A stretch of DNA of 63,009 nt from Moduliflexus sp964602655 (GTDB lineage: Bacteria; Moduliflexota; Moduliflexia; Moduliflexales; Moduliflexaceae). The notes beneath the pieces are model-generated. The model did not search any database, had not been told where the DNA came from, and saw only the letters and a program-made list of their open reading frames with translations. A program made the position numbers and the translations under genes. The stretch is from positions 1-63,009 of the forward strand of contig CAZRSF010000033.1 of assembly GCA_964602655.1 (NCBI GenBank). Reading direction: 5' to 3'. Below, one piece after another: positions 8,995 through 16,968 of this stretch. Position 1 is the stretch's first letter. Every line of letters starts with the position of its first letter.

Positions 8995-9020
8995 TCAACC
9001 GGGGAAACTTCCCCGGTTGA
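8995..9020. terminator. Hairpin between convergent genes
   Basis: Inverted repeat with TCAACCGGGG and CCCCGGTTGA arms and a short loop, between the convergent stops of the EnvC-like gene (8939) and aspartate kinase (9024). Reading the minus strand, a T-rich tract follows, so it probably terminates the kinase transcript and may act in both directions. Confidence 0.6.
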
Positions 9021-9023
9021 GAG

Positions 9024-10406
9024 TTATGATGGGAGGCAGAGGGCGCTGTTCAGCGCGATGATCGCTTCTTTGAAGCAGTCGCGCTCAATGACGAACTGCA
9101 TATTGATCTGCCGCAGCGATTGAGCAATGGCATTGATATTGATCGAGTTTTGCGCCAACACCTGGGTCGCCTTCGCGAGTACGCCGGGCTTAGCGATGTT
9201 GGAGCCAATCGCGCAGACGACTGCGGCTGGTTTGAGCGTGACGACTTCATACGCAGCCTGTAATTCGCTCACTAACTCATCGCTCAGGTCTTTTTCCCAG
9301 ATCACCATTGAAATACTGTTGGCATTCGTAGATTTGAGGATGTAACTAATCTGATATTTGTAAAAGACTTCCATCACGTGCCAATCGAACCCGACTTCAC
9401 CAACCATTGACGGATCGTGCACCTCAATGACGATGACCTTATCCGTCCCGGCGACAATCTCGATTTTGGCTTCTTTCCCCATGTAGTCTTTGGAAATCAG
9501 CGTTCCCGGATGGTCTGGCTCGAATGTATTTTTGACACGAATGCTGATGCCTGAGCGTTCCAGCGGTTTCGAGGCTTTGGGGTGAATGGCTTCCATGCCG
9601 ATGTCCGCTAATTGATCCGCCACGTCATAATTTGTAAAGCCGACCGGAATCGCATTTTCTACGCCCACCAGATTAGGATCGGCAGAAGAGAGATGGAATT
9701 CCTTGTGAATAATTGCCTCATCGGCGCTCACTTCCACGGCGACTTTACTGAAGGTCACTTCGGAATAGCCGCGATCAAACTCGCGCATAATGCCTTCTGT
9801 GCCCTTTGTGTAGCCCGTGACAACCGTCACTGTTTTCGAATAATCAATGCCTTTTAACATCATGTGGATACGTTCGTCAATCGTCAGATACCGGGAATCG
9901 TGAAATCCGCTCAAATCAATGCACGTGGCATGAATGCCATGATTTCGAATGATATTGGCCGAGTTAAACGCCGAATGCGCTTCGCCGACCGAGGCGAGCA
10001 ATTCCCGCGCAGCCTGAAGGAGATTCTGTTTATCCACATAGCCGGACGCAATCACATCGGCCATGCTGTCCAGATAGGCTCTGGTCTGCTGAATGCGCTG
10101 CGTGATATAGGCGTCTGCGGCTTCGAGGTCTAAATGAATATCAGCAAATGTTTTATTGATGGCGATTAACTGTTGCAGCAGTTCGTCTAATGCGCCGATG
10201 TAATCGCCGCCATTCACGAATTTCTCGTAAATGCCCGGCTGTCGGGTCTTTTTATGTTCCAACAGCATATTCGTCACGCCAGCGTACGCTGAGACGACAA
10301 AAATGCGGTTATAATAATTTTGAATATGATGATTCAACACGATGTTTTTCAGCACATCGTGAAATTTTGTCATGGATGTTCCGCCGATTTTTTCAACAGT
10401 TAACAT
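9024..10406 (-). CDS. Aspartate kinase
   Basis: A 460-residue kinase that phosphorylates L-aspartate, the entry step to lysine, threonine, methionine and ectoine. The nucleotide-binding start VEKIGGTSM, the FVVSAYAGVTN segment and SADEAIIHKEF belong to the amino-acid kinase fold. Two ACT-like regulatory regions follow after about residue 310 (IEIVAGTDKVIVIEVHD; AIGSNIAKPGVLAKATQVLA). The opening VEKIGGTSM, rather than the usual V.KFGGTS, resembles the Ask_Ect form linked to ectoine clusters. No ectABC genes are in the window. It starts at ATG 10406 and stands alone. Confidence 0.88.
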   Translation of the reverse strand: MLTVEKIGGTSMTKFHDVLKNIVLNHHIQNYYNRIFVVSAYAGVTNMLLEHKKTRQPGIYEKFVNGGDYIGALDELLQQLIAINKTFADIHLDLEAADAYITQRIQQTRAYLDSMADVIASGYVDKQNLLQAARELLASVGEAHSAFNSANIIRNHGIHATCIDLSGFHDSRYLTIDERIHMMLKGIDYSKTVTVVTGYTKGTEGIMREFDRGYSEVTFSKVAVEVSADEAIIHKEFHLSSADPNLVGVENAIPVGFTNYDVADQLADIGMEAIHPKASKPLERSGISIRVKNTFEPDHPGTLISKDYMGKEAKIEIVAGTDKVIVIEVHDPSMVGEVGFDWHVMEVFYKYQISYILKSTNANSISMVIWEKDLSDELVSELQAAYEVVTLKPAAVVCAIGSNIAKPGVLAKATQVLAQNSININAIAQSLRQINMQFVIERDCFKEAIIALNSALCLPS

Positions 10407-10527
10407 AGCTCATTCATCTTCGCAGACATGCGAAAAGTCTGACGACTTCTGACATGTGCGCGTTTTCACGCATGACACCGCGTCATGTTCTCCTCTTGTT
10501 GTCTGAGTGACCGCCTTTGCTTATACA

Positions 10528-10968
10528 TCAAGCCTGTGAGTATCCTTGCTGAAACAACTGCCGAAGATGACACAAGATATCTATGGTGGTGATAATCCCG
10601 GACACCTGGAGTTGTTCATCAACAAGAATAACTCGATGGAGTCGTTCTGTGCACATCTTATCAAGCACCAATGCGAGCGTCGTATTTTCCGGCAACACCT
10701 TGGCATCCGGGACCATAATATCCTGCACGAATCCACCGGTTTCTTCCATCCGCGATTCCAAAAAATCTTCGGAATGCAGTTCTAATTCGACTAAATCGGT
10801 CTGAGAGACAAACCCCACTAATCGTTGTTCTTCATCAACGACCGGCGCGCCGCTGATTTGATTTTCAATAAAAATCGTTGAAAGCTCTTTCAAGCTCGTT
10901 TTCGGGTAAACACAAATGACGCGCGTGATCATCACGTCTTTGGCCTGAGTTGTCAATAATGTATTCAC
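10528..10968 (-). CDS. CBS domain-pair protein
   Basis: A 146-residue protein made of two CBS motifs (Bateman module). The first is about residues 10-65 (AKDVMITRVICVYP, NQISGAPVVDEEQRLVGFVS) and the second about 80-135 (VQDIMVPDAKVL, LHRVILVDEQLQVSGIITT). Such stand-alone pairs bind adenosine nucleotides and modulate partner proteins. No partner is fused or obvious nearby. The start is GTG at 10968 with GGGGAGGAC upstream. It sits 24 bases downstream of the PHP gene stop region and is probably co-transcribed with it. Confidence 0.88.
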   Translation of the reverse strand: MNTLLTTQAKDVMITRVICVYPKTSLKELSTIFIENQISGAPVVDEEQRLVGFVSQTDLVELELHSEDFLESRMEETGGFVQDIMVPDAKVLPENTTLALVLDKMCTERLHRVILVDEQLQVSGIITTIDILCHLRQLFQQGYSQA

Positions 10969-10992
10969 GAGATGTCCTCCCCTTTTGTTATC

Positions 10993-11814
10993 CTACAATC
11001 CAAGAGCGGTCAAAAAACGCTGTATTTGCCCGGAATTCACATAAAAACTGCCAAGTGTTTGCGTTTGATGATACCCATGCCAATCAGAACCGCCTGTTGT
11101 CAATAACCCTTTATCTTTTACCACTGTTTCAAGATAAAATTCCTCAATAGAAGGACGGCTTCCCTTAAAAATTTCGATCCCCTGCAAGCCATACGTGACG
11201 AGCGGCTCAAGATACCGGTCGAAGACTGCAATCGTCGGATGCGCCAACACCGGAATACCTCCGGCAGCGAGAATGGTTTCGATGGCGACCTGCGACGAAA
11301 TAAAATCGCCGACAGCATACCTGATCTGATTGGTCTCGTAACTTAAATACCGATCAAACGCCTCACGAATCGTACGGACATGCCCGCGTTCGATCATCAC
11401 GCGCGCCACATGCATTCGTCCTAAGCTCGATGTGTGAAAGACGCCGTCAACCTCCTCATATTCTAAGGAAATCCCTAATTCTTTCAACCGTTGCAGCACG
11501 CGACGCAGACGAGCTTGCCGCTTGATGCGGGTGTCCGATAGTAATGCCGTTAATGCTGGATACGCGGGATCGATCCCATATCCAAGAATATGCAATTCGT
11601 CCGATTCGTGATACGTGCTGAGTTCAACGCCTGGAATCAGCGTTAATGATGGATAACGCAACGTTGCCTCGCGTGCGTCTGCCAGACCATCAATCGTATC
11701 GTGATCAGTCAGCGCAATCACATCCAAATGGTTCTGGGCAGCATAAAAGACGATTTCAGCCGGTGAATACTTTCCGTCAGAATGATATGAGTGTATATGC
11801 AAGTCAGCCTTCAT
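10993..11814 (-). CDS. PHP-domain phosphoesterase (TrpH/RNase AM type)
   Basis: A 273-residue metal-dependent phosphoesterase of the PHP superfamily. Visible metal-binding motifs in order: DLHIHS at residue 4, LTDHD near 36, PGVELS near 62, GRMHVARVM near 129, LAHP near 192, and GGSDWHG near 250. This set is complete for the YciV/RNase AM subgroup, which acts on 5' ends of small RNAs or on 3',5'-nucleotide bisphosphates. Which substrate applies here cannot be told. It starts at ATG 11814. Confidence 0.88.
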   Translation of the reverse strand: MKADLHIHSYHSDGKYSPAEIVFYAAQNHLDVIALTDHDTIDGLADAREATLRYPSLTLIPGVELSTYHESDELHILGYGIDPAYPALTALLSDTRIKRQARLRRVLQRLKELGISLEYEEVDGVFHTSSLGRMHVARVMIERGHVRTIREAFDRYLSYETNQIRYAVGDFISSQVAIETILAAGGIPVLAHPTIAVFDRYLEPLVTYGLQGIEIFKGSRPSIEEFYLETVVKDKGLLTTGGSDWHGYHQTQTLGSFYVNSGQIQRFLTALGL

Positions 11815-12208
11815 TCAGAATCCTTCTCAGAGGGCGATTGATGATAACTAAAAGAGTGGGACTACATACCATGCGCCCCGGAAAACTGTCAATAGAAAAT
11901 CATGCGACTGTAACCGCTGTGAAATATCTCTGGTTTTTAGGCAAGAATTTTCTCTTTGACAACGTTTAAGAACTCTTGTCTGTAAAAAAATATCGTCGCA
12001 TCGGATGCTGGAAGATACAGCAGGATGAGGTTGTATTTGTGTAATAATACAAACCGAGTTCGATGCGAACATCCTTCTGTTCTTGCAAAACTATCCAAAG
12101 TATTCATTGACAAAATTTTCCGAAGGAGATATTCAATACCTGTCACAGTGGAAAAAATAACGATATACACGCGTATTCATCATTCGAATCTATGGAGGAA
12201 AAAAAGCT
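11815..12208. other. Divergent intergenic region, 394 bp
   Basis: This lies between the divergent PHP gene and the binding-protein gene. It is AT-rich. A perfect -35 hexamer TTGACA (11956-11961) points to the plus strand but lacks a convincing -10. A GGAGG ribosome site (12193-12197) precedes the ATG at 12209. I looked for a TPP riboswitch because of the NMT1-type protein downstream and did not find its conserved core. No credible small gene seen. Confidence 0.4.
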
Positions 12209-13195
12209 ATGCAATGCATCCGAAAAATCATCCTGTTTGTCGGAATAATCAGTGTGATGCTTCCATCATTTGCGGCGGCAGAATCGCCGTATCCGTTGAC
12301 CGTGCAATTTCATTGGCTTGCAAACGTGGAGTTTGCCGGAATATTAGTGGCGAAAGAACAGGGGTGGTATGAGGAAGCCGGGCTTGATGTCACAATTAAG
12401 GGGTGGGAAGTCGGCATTGATTTTGTTGACGAGGTGGCGTCCGGACGCGCCCAAATCGGTACGCAAGAAGGGATCGGACTCATTAAAAATCGCACTGATG
12501 GCCTCCGATTCAAGACCATCGCCACGCAATTTCAACGGTCTCCCCTCTGTTTAGCCAGTAAAAAGGAATTAGGCTTGACAACTCCTAAAGCCCTGATTGG
12601 CAAGCGAATTGGCTATCAAGAAGAACAGGGATTGCAAGTCATTACCTTAATGTTGCAGCATCAAGGAATTTCGCTTGATCAGGTGACTCTTGTGAAAATC
12701 GGGTGGGAGTTGCAGCCGGTGATTGATGACGAGGTGGATGCGTTTATCGCCTATATGACGAATCAACCATTGATCTTGAAAGAACAAGGTTATGAAATGA
12801 ATATCATTCCAGCCTATCAATATGGCTATGATTTTTACTCTGGAATTTATTATGTCCAGGAAAAGCTTCTGCAAGATCAACCGGAGGTGCTGCGGAAATT
12901 TTTAGAGATCACTCTGCGCGGATGGCAAGAAGCATTCAGAGACCCGGAAGAAACGGCAAAAATGGTGGTTTCCCGCTACTATCCCGAAGGGTCGGTGACG
13001 CAACAAACCGAAGAACTCAAAATTTACCAGTTTTTAGCAACGATGGGGGTTGGGAAGCAAATCGGATTGATGGGGGATTTATTCTGGCAGAAAGGAATAG
13101 ATATTCTCTATGACATGGGGCAGATTCAGAAAAAACCGCAGGTGGGCGATCTCTTTACAACAGACCTGTTAAAGGACATTTATGGGCTGAAATAA
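12209..13195 (+). CDS. ABC-type substrate-binding protein, NMT1/THI5-like
   Basis: A 328-residue periplasmic binding protein. The signal peptide is residues 1-24 (FVGIISVMLPSFAAA). The mature start FHWLANVEFAGILVAKEQGW is typical of the NMT1/THI5/SsuA family (type II periplasmic fold), which binds pyrimidine precursors of thiamine, sulfonates, taurine or related compounds. Other landmarks are IGTQEGIG and LIGKRIGYQEEQG. No ABC permease or ATPase gene is adjacent. The next gene is a chemoreceptor 85 bases downstream, so it may feed ligand information to chemotaxis or be an orphan transporter part. The ligand cannot be predicted. Confidence 0.85.
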   Translation: MQCIRKIILFVGIISVMLPSFAAAESPYPLTVQFHWLANVEFAGILVAKEQGWYEEAGLDVTIKGWEVGIDFVDEVASGRAQIGTQEGIGLIKNRTDGLRFKTIATQFQRSPLCLASKKELGLTTPKALIGKRIGYQEEQGLQVITLMLQHQGISLDQVTLVKIGWELQPVIDDEVDAFIAYMTNQPLILKEQGYEMNIIPAYQYGYDFYSGIYYVQEKLLQDQPEVLRKFLEITLRGWQEAFRDPEETAKMVVSRYYPEGSVTQQTEELKIYQFLATMGVGKQIGLMGDLFWQKGIDILYDMGQIQKKPQVGDLFTTDLLKDIYGLK

Positions 13196-13210
13196 CCCCG
13201 AACAACCTGT

Positions 13211-13257
13211 CCGATAAGATTCGCCCTGACGTATCAGCAAAAGGGCGTTCTTATCGG
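13211..13257. repeat. Hairpin between binding protein and chemoreceptor genes
   Basis: Imperfect inverted repeat with arms CCGATAAGA..CGCCCT and AGGGCG..TCTTATCGG, 16-17 bases each, 15 bases after the binding-protein stop. It may be a terminator or attenuator, although no T-run follows it on the plus strand. A palindromic repeat is equally possible. Confidence 0.55.
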
Positions 13258-13280
13258 CGATGGCACTCTGGGAGACGGTT

Positions 13281-15788
13281 ATGCCGAAAATTTGGCAGCG
13301 CATGACAGTGAAGAAGAAACTCAATCTCGTCATGCTCGTAGTGACGTTTCTGCCGATGTCTGTCGCGCTGGGGATTACGTTCTATGTCTTTGATCGTGGT
13401 TTCTACGAACAGCAGCAACAAGACGGACAAAAAGTGTTGCAGGTGGTGCATAATCTGATCGCGGAGTTCGAGCGAAACCTTCAGGACATTACCCCCTTGC
13501 TCCAGCAGAATGAAATTCTCACGAACTCCGTCTATTATGCGAAATTGTTAGGAAATACGGACGAACTTCAAAGCGTTGTCACCTCATTTTCCGGCCAATT
13601 GTCGTTGAACATTTTAGAAATCAGCGATCTGGAAGGAAATATCCTGGCTCAGGCGCGTACAGCCGAACATCTGCCGCTGATTCCGCTGGATGATGAAACG
13701 ATACGCCGACAAATTCAGCAGGGCGAGCAAGCGCTGGATATTGTCGAGGCCGAAGGAATGATCGTCACTCGAATTGTCGCGCCGCTTAAAAATCGCGACG
13801 AATTGGTTGGCGCAATCATTGGCGGGCGATTTATTGATGATGAATTTATCCGCAAGATTGCCGCCATTACTAAAAGTGAAATCAGTTTATTCGACAAGTC
13901 CGCTCCGATTGCAACGTCCGATCCGGCATTCGCAGCGGCAGTCCAGCCCATTCTGGCCTCTTCCTCCTCCGCCCAGGACATCGTGACGAAAGATATCTCC
14001 ATCTCTTTAGGGCATGAACATTACACAGTATTTCTGATGCCCTTTATGGATCATCGCCAGCAGACACTGGCAACCATCGCTGTCGGGGTTTCTCATGCAG
14101 AAATAGATCGAATGCGTCAGAAAGTCGGCCAATTGATCGTGGCGTTGATGGGTATCTTCTTCATCATCATTCTGGTCGTCGGTCATAACTTCTCCCGGTT
14201 AGCCGTTCGCGCATTAGTGCAATTGACTGGCGTGGCGCAGCGTGTTGCAGATGGTCAGATCGACATGGCAGTGCCTTCAACCAGTCGGGAAGACGAAATC
14301 GGGATGTTACATCGCGCGTTTCGAAATATGCTGACATATTTTCAAGAGATGACAGCGACGGCAAATCGGATTGCTGAGGGAGATGTCACCCTTGCGATTG
14401 CCCCGCGTTCGGATCGTGATCGACTTGGCAAAGCAGTTCACGCGATGTCCACGTATTTGCAAGAAGTTGCAGACATGGTCACCACCATTGCGAACGGAGA
14501 TTTGACCGTCAACATTGCAGTGGGATCAGAACGCGACGTGTTTCGGAATGCCATGCAGACAATGCTGTTCGGCCTCCGCTCATTAGTCCGCCAAATTCAT
14601 GCCAGCGCCCAGACCATCGTTGCCACATCCATGCAAATCGAATCGTTCAGCAGTCGTAATATGCGTATCGTGCAAACCGTTCACCAGGCGATTACGAACA
14701 TTGTCACGACGATCACGCAATTAGGAAAAGGGGTCGAAGCTGTCGCCCACAACATGGCAGCGCTCTCATCTTCAGTCGAAGTCACCTCAGCGTCCGTCTC
14801 GGAGATGACGTTATCAATCGGCAGCATTGCCGCCAATACCGCTGACTTAGCCGGACAGATGCAAGGGATGATGGTTTCGACAGAACAGGCATTGCAGAAA
14901 CTCAACCAGGTCGCCAGCGAAGTGACGGTTTCCGAACAATTGACGCAGAGGACGATTCAAGATGCGCTGGCCGGTCAGCAGGCGGTCGAGCAGGTTCATC
15001 TCAGCATGGAGTTGATTCACCAGACCAATCAAAAAACTGTGGACGCGATTACACGCTTTGCAGAACAGGCGCAAGAAATCAGAACGATTCTGGAGGTGAT
15101 CCGCGGCATTACCGAACAATCGTCCTTACTGGCGCTAAATGCGTCAATTATTGCCGCCCAGGCAGGCAGTCATGGTCGCGGGTTCGCTGTTGTCGCCGAC
15201 GAAATGCGGAATTTGGCGAACGCCGTAGGAAATTCCACGAAAGATATTGCCATCATTGTGCAGACGATTCATCAGCAGACCGAAACAGTCGTGATGATGA
15301 TCCATGAAAACTCCAAACATATCGCCCAGGGGGTCACGCTGACACATCAGGCGAAAGAACCTCTCCAAAACATTCTTGCCAGCGCGCAACGCTCATCGCA
15401 GATGGTCACCCATATTGCGGAAGCGGTAGCAACCCAACGAACAGCCAGCGAGAAGACTCGGAATCAGATGCAGCAGGTCAATGACATGACGACTGCGATC
15501 ACCAAAGCAACGAACGAACAAACCACCACCACTCACCATATTCAGCAGGCAATCGCGCAAATTGCCCAGATGGCCTCACAAACACAAGAAATTACGATGC
15601 GACAGTCGCAGGATGTTCAACAGATGATTGCCTCATCCCAGCAGGTGAGTCAATTCAACCAGGAAAACTTGGAAAGTTCCAGCCGGATCAATGAGGCGAC
15701 GGATAATTTTGCTGCGCAAGCCAAAATGCTCATCCAGGAAGTTGATCGCTTCAAAATAGATGCGTCGTCATCCGATGTGAAACAGTGA
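13281..15788 (+). CDS. Methyl-accepting chemotaxis protein with three HAMP-like units
   Basis: An 835-residue chemoreceptor. Transmembrane helix 1 (about 14-37) is followed by a sensor region of about 240 residues, helix 2 near 283-303 (ALMGIFFIIILVVGH), then three tandem HAMP-like units with the recurring pattern ..ANRIAEGDVTL.., ..TTIANGDLTVNI... The C-terminal signalling coiled coil carries SLLALNASIIAAQAG and GRGFAVVADEMRNLA, the hairpin tip that contacts CheA/CheW. The canonical NAAIEAARAG is changed to NASIIAAQAG, a variant I recall from some other bacteria. ATG 13281 was chosen because GGGAGA precedes it; the earlier ATG lies in the hairpin. No che genes are in the window. Confidence 0.9.
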   Translation: MPKIWQRMTVKKKLNLVMLVVTFLPMSVALGITFYVFDRGFYEQQQQDGQKVLQVVHNLIAEFERNLQDITPLLQQNEILTNSVYYAKLLGNTDELQSVVTSFSGQLSLNILEISDLEGNILAQARTAEHLPLIPLDDETIRRQIQQGEQALDIVEAEGMIVTRIVAPLKNRDELVGAIIGGRFIDDEFIRKIAAITKSEISLFDKSAPIATSDPAFAAAVQPILASSSSAQDIVTKDISISLGHEHYTVFLMPFMDHRQQTLATIAVGVSHAEIDRMRQKVGQLIVALMGIFFIIILVVGHNFSRLAVRALVQLTGVAQRVADGQIDMAVPSTSREDEIGMLHRAFRNMLTYFQEMTATANRIAEGDVTLAIAPRSDRDRLGKAVHAMSTYLQEVADMVTTIANGDLTVNIAVGSERDVFRNAMQTMLFGLRSLVRQIHASAQTIVATSMQIESFSSRNMRIVQTVHQAITNIVTTITQLGKGVEAVAHNMAALSSSVEVTSASVSEMTLSIGSIAANTADLAGQMQGMMVSTEQALQKLNQVASEVTVSEQLTQRTIQDALAGQQAVEQVHLSMELIHQTNQKTVDAITRFAEQAQEIRTILEVIRGITEQSSLLALNASIIAAQAGSHGRGFAVVADEMRNLANAVGNSTKDIAIIVQTIHQQTETVVMMIHENSKHIAQGVTLTHQAKEPLQNILASAQRSSQMVTHIAEAVATQRTASEKTRNQMQQVNDMTTAITKATNEQTTTTHHIQQAIAQIAQMASQTQEITMRQSQDVQQMIASSQQVSQFNQENLESSSRINEATDNFAAQAKMLIQEVDRFKIDASSSDVKQ

Positions 15789-15830
15789 CAATATCGTGAT
15801 TAAAACAAGGATAAAGAAAGGCAGAATACG

Positions 15831-16574
15831 ATGACTCAACATGCAGAAATAACCGCAATTCGCAAGCTGCGCGATGCCCGTTCCGTTGCCGTCATTACTG
15901 GCGCAGGCGTCTCAGCGGAAAGCGGCATCCCCACGTTTCGCGGCCCGGACGGCACCTGGAGCAACGCGAAAATCGAAGATGTCGCCACGCCGGAAGGGTT
16001 TCGGCGCAATCCGAACATGGTCTGGGAATGGTATCTTCGCCGCCGAACAGAATACGCTGGTGCGAAGCCGAATCCGGCGCATGACGTGATTGCCGCGATG
16101 GAGCAGCACTACCCGGAATTTTTGTTAGTGACGCAGAATATTGATACGCTGCACACTCGCGCCGGAAACCGAAAACTGTTGGAAATTCACGGCAATATCA
16201 ATCAAGCCCGCTGCCTGAAATGTGAAACCGTGTTTGAGAATCCGCATTTCACGCTGCCAGCGAATTCGATTATCTGTCCGAAATGCAGCGCATTTGCTCG
16301 CCCGCACATTCTCTGGTTCGGCGAAATGTACGATCCGGCGCATTTGGAACAGATCAACCACTTCCTGACAACCACAGATGTCGTGCTGGTTGTCGGCACG
16401 TCCGGCATCGTGACCACGCCGGTCTATTTCGCGCTCTATGCCAAACAACATGGCGCGTATGTGATTGACATCAATCCGAACATCTCCGAAGTATCGAAAG
16501 ACGCCGATTGCCATCTGCGGCAAAATGCCGGCGTCGCGCTGCCGAAACTCTGGCAGGCCGTGTTATCGGCGTAA
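15831..16574 (+). CDS. cobB: SIR2-family NAD-dependent protein deacylase, class III
   Basis: A 247-residue sirtuin that removes acyl groups from lysines using NAD. NAD-binding motifs GAGVSAESGIPTFRG (24-38), TQNIDTLHTRAG and the catalytic His in LEIHGN are present. A zinc site with two CxxC pairs (CLKC, CPKC) follows, and then VVGTSG. The segment VWEWYLRRR contains Tyr68 and Arg71, the YxxR pair that in SIRT5 and E. coli CobB reads succinyl/malonyl groups, so desuccinylase activity is plausible. Length fits CobB. It is 42 bases after the chemoreceptor. Confidence 0.9.
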   Translation: MTQHAEITAIRKLRDARSVAVITGAGVSAESGIPTFRGPDGTWSNAKIEDVATPEGFRRNPNMVWEWYLRRRTEYAGAKPNPAHDVIAAMEQHYPEFLLVTQNIDTLHTRAGNRKLLEIHGNINQARCLKCETVFENPHFTLPANSIICPKCSAFARPHILWFGEMYDPAHLEQINHFLTTTDVVLVVGTSGIVTTPVYFALYAKQHGAYVIDINPNISEVSKDADCHLRQNAGVALPKLWQAVLSA

Positions 16575-16587
16575 ACCTCACTCTTAC

Positions 16588-16629
16588 AGACCTCANNNNN
16601 NNNNNAGGTTTTCAAAACCTGTGAGGTCT
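16588..16629. repeat. Family A palindromic repeat interrupted by assembly gap
   Basis: Left arm AGACCTCA (16588-16595) is followed by ten N and then AGGTTTTCAAAACC plus TGTGAGGTCT. The arms and centre match the repeats at 29818 and 30223. If the N run stood for a single C, the sequence would be a complete 33-base palindrome of the same family. Confidence 0.75.
16596..16605. other. Assembly gap (10 N)
   Basis: Ten undetermined bases inside a palindromic repeat. This is a scaffolding artefact and the true length is unknown. Confidence 0.98.
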
Positions 16630-16968
16630 TTTCATCTCATAAAATTTCCGTTTTATCTCTTGACATCCTCCCCCAATGTTACGATCTTACCCTGATAACT
16701 CGTTGAAAATAAAAGGTTTGCATAGGTTATTCTTCGTTCATTCTCCCCGGTTCTTTCTTAATCGCCATAAAACTATAAATATCCCGACAAAGAATGACCA
16801 GAAATCTGAAATTCCGAGAGTTCTTGTGTCAGGTCAACACGAATTTACGTCGCCAGTCGCAAACAAACCGGCGCGTTGATTGCGCTGAAGCATGGCTTGA
16901 GCGCGTTGTAGCAGTCTGAAGAACAGCGAGAGTTCAACCTTTTTGTCCCGCAAGGGAGGAGGCCGTCC
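16630..16968. other. Intergenic region upstream of the AOR cluster
   Basis: About 340 bases without a recognisable gene. TTGACA at 16660-16665 with GATCTT 17 bases on is a weak promoter candidate toward the AOR gene. A strong ribosome site (GGGAGGAGG, about 16952-16960) precedes ATG 16969. Together with the gap this region may be incompletely assembled. Confidence 0.4.

Noticed and set aside
11815..12208. TPP riboswitch upstream of the NMT1/THI5-like gene
   Set aside because: The conserved CTGAGA and GGATAATGCCAG-like core is not present.
12025..12372. 115-residue plus-strand frame overlapping the binding-protein start
   Set aside because: It overlaps the signal-peptide coding region in another frame and has no similarity.
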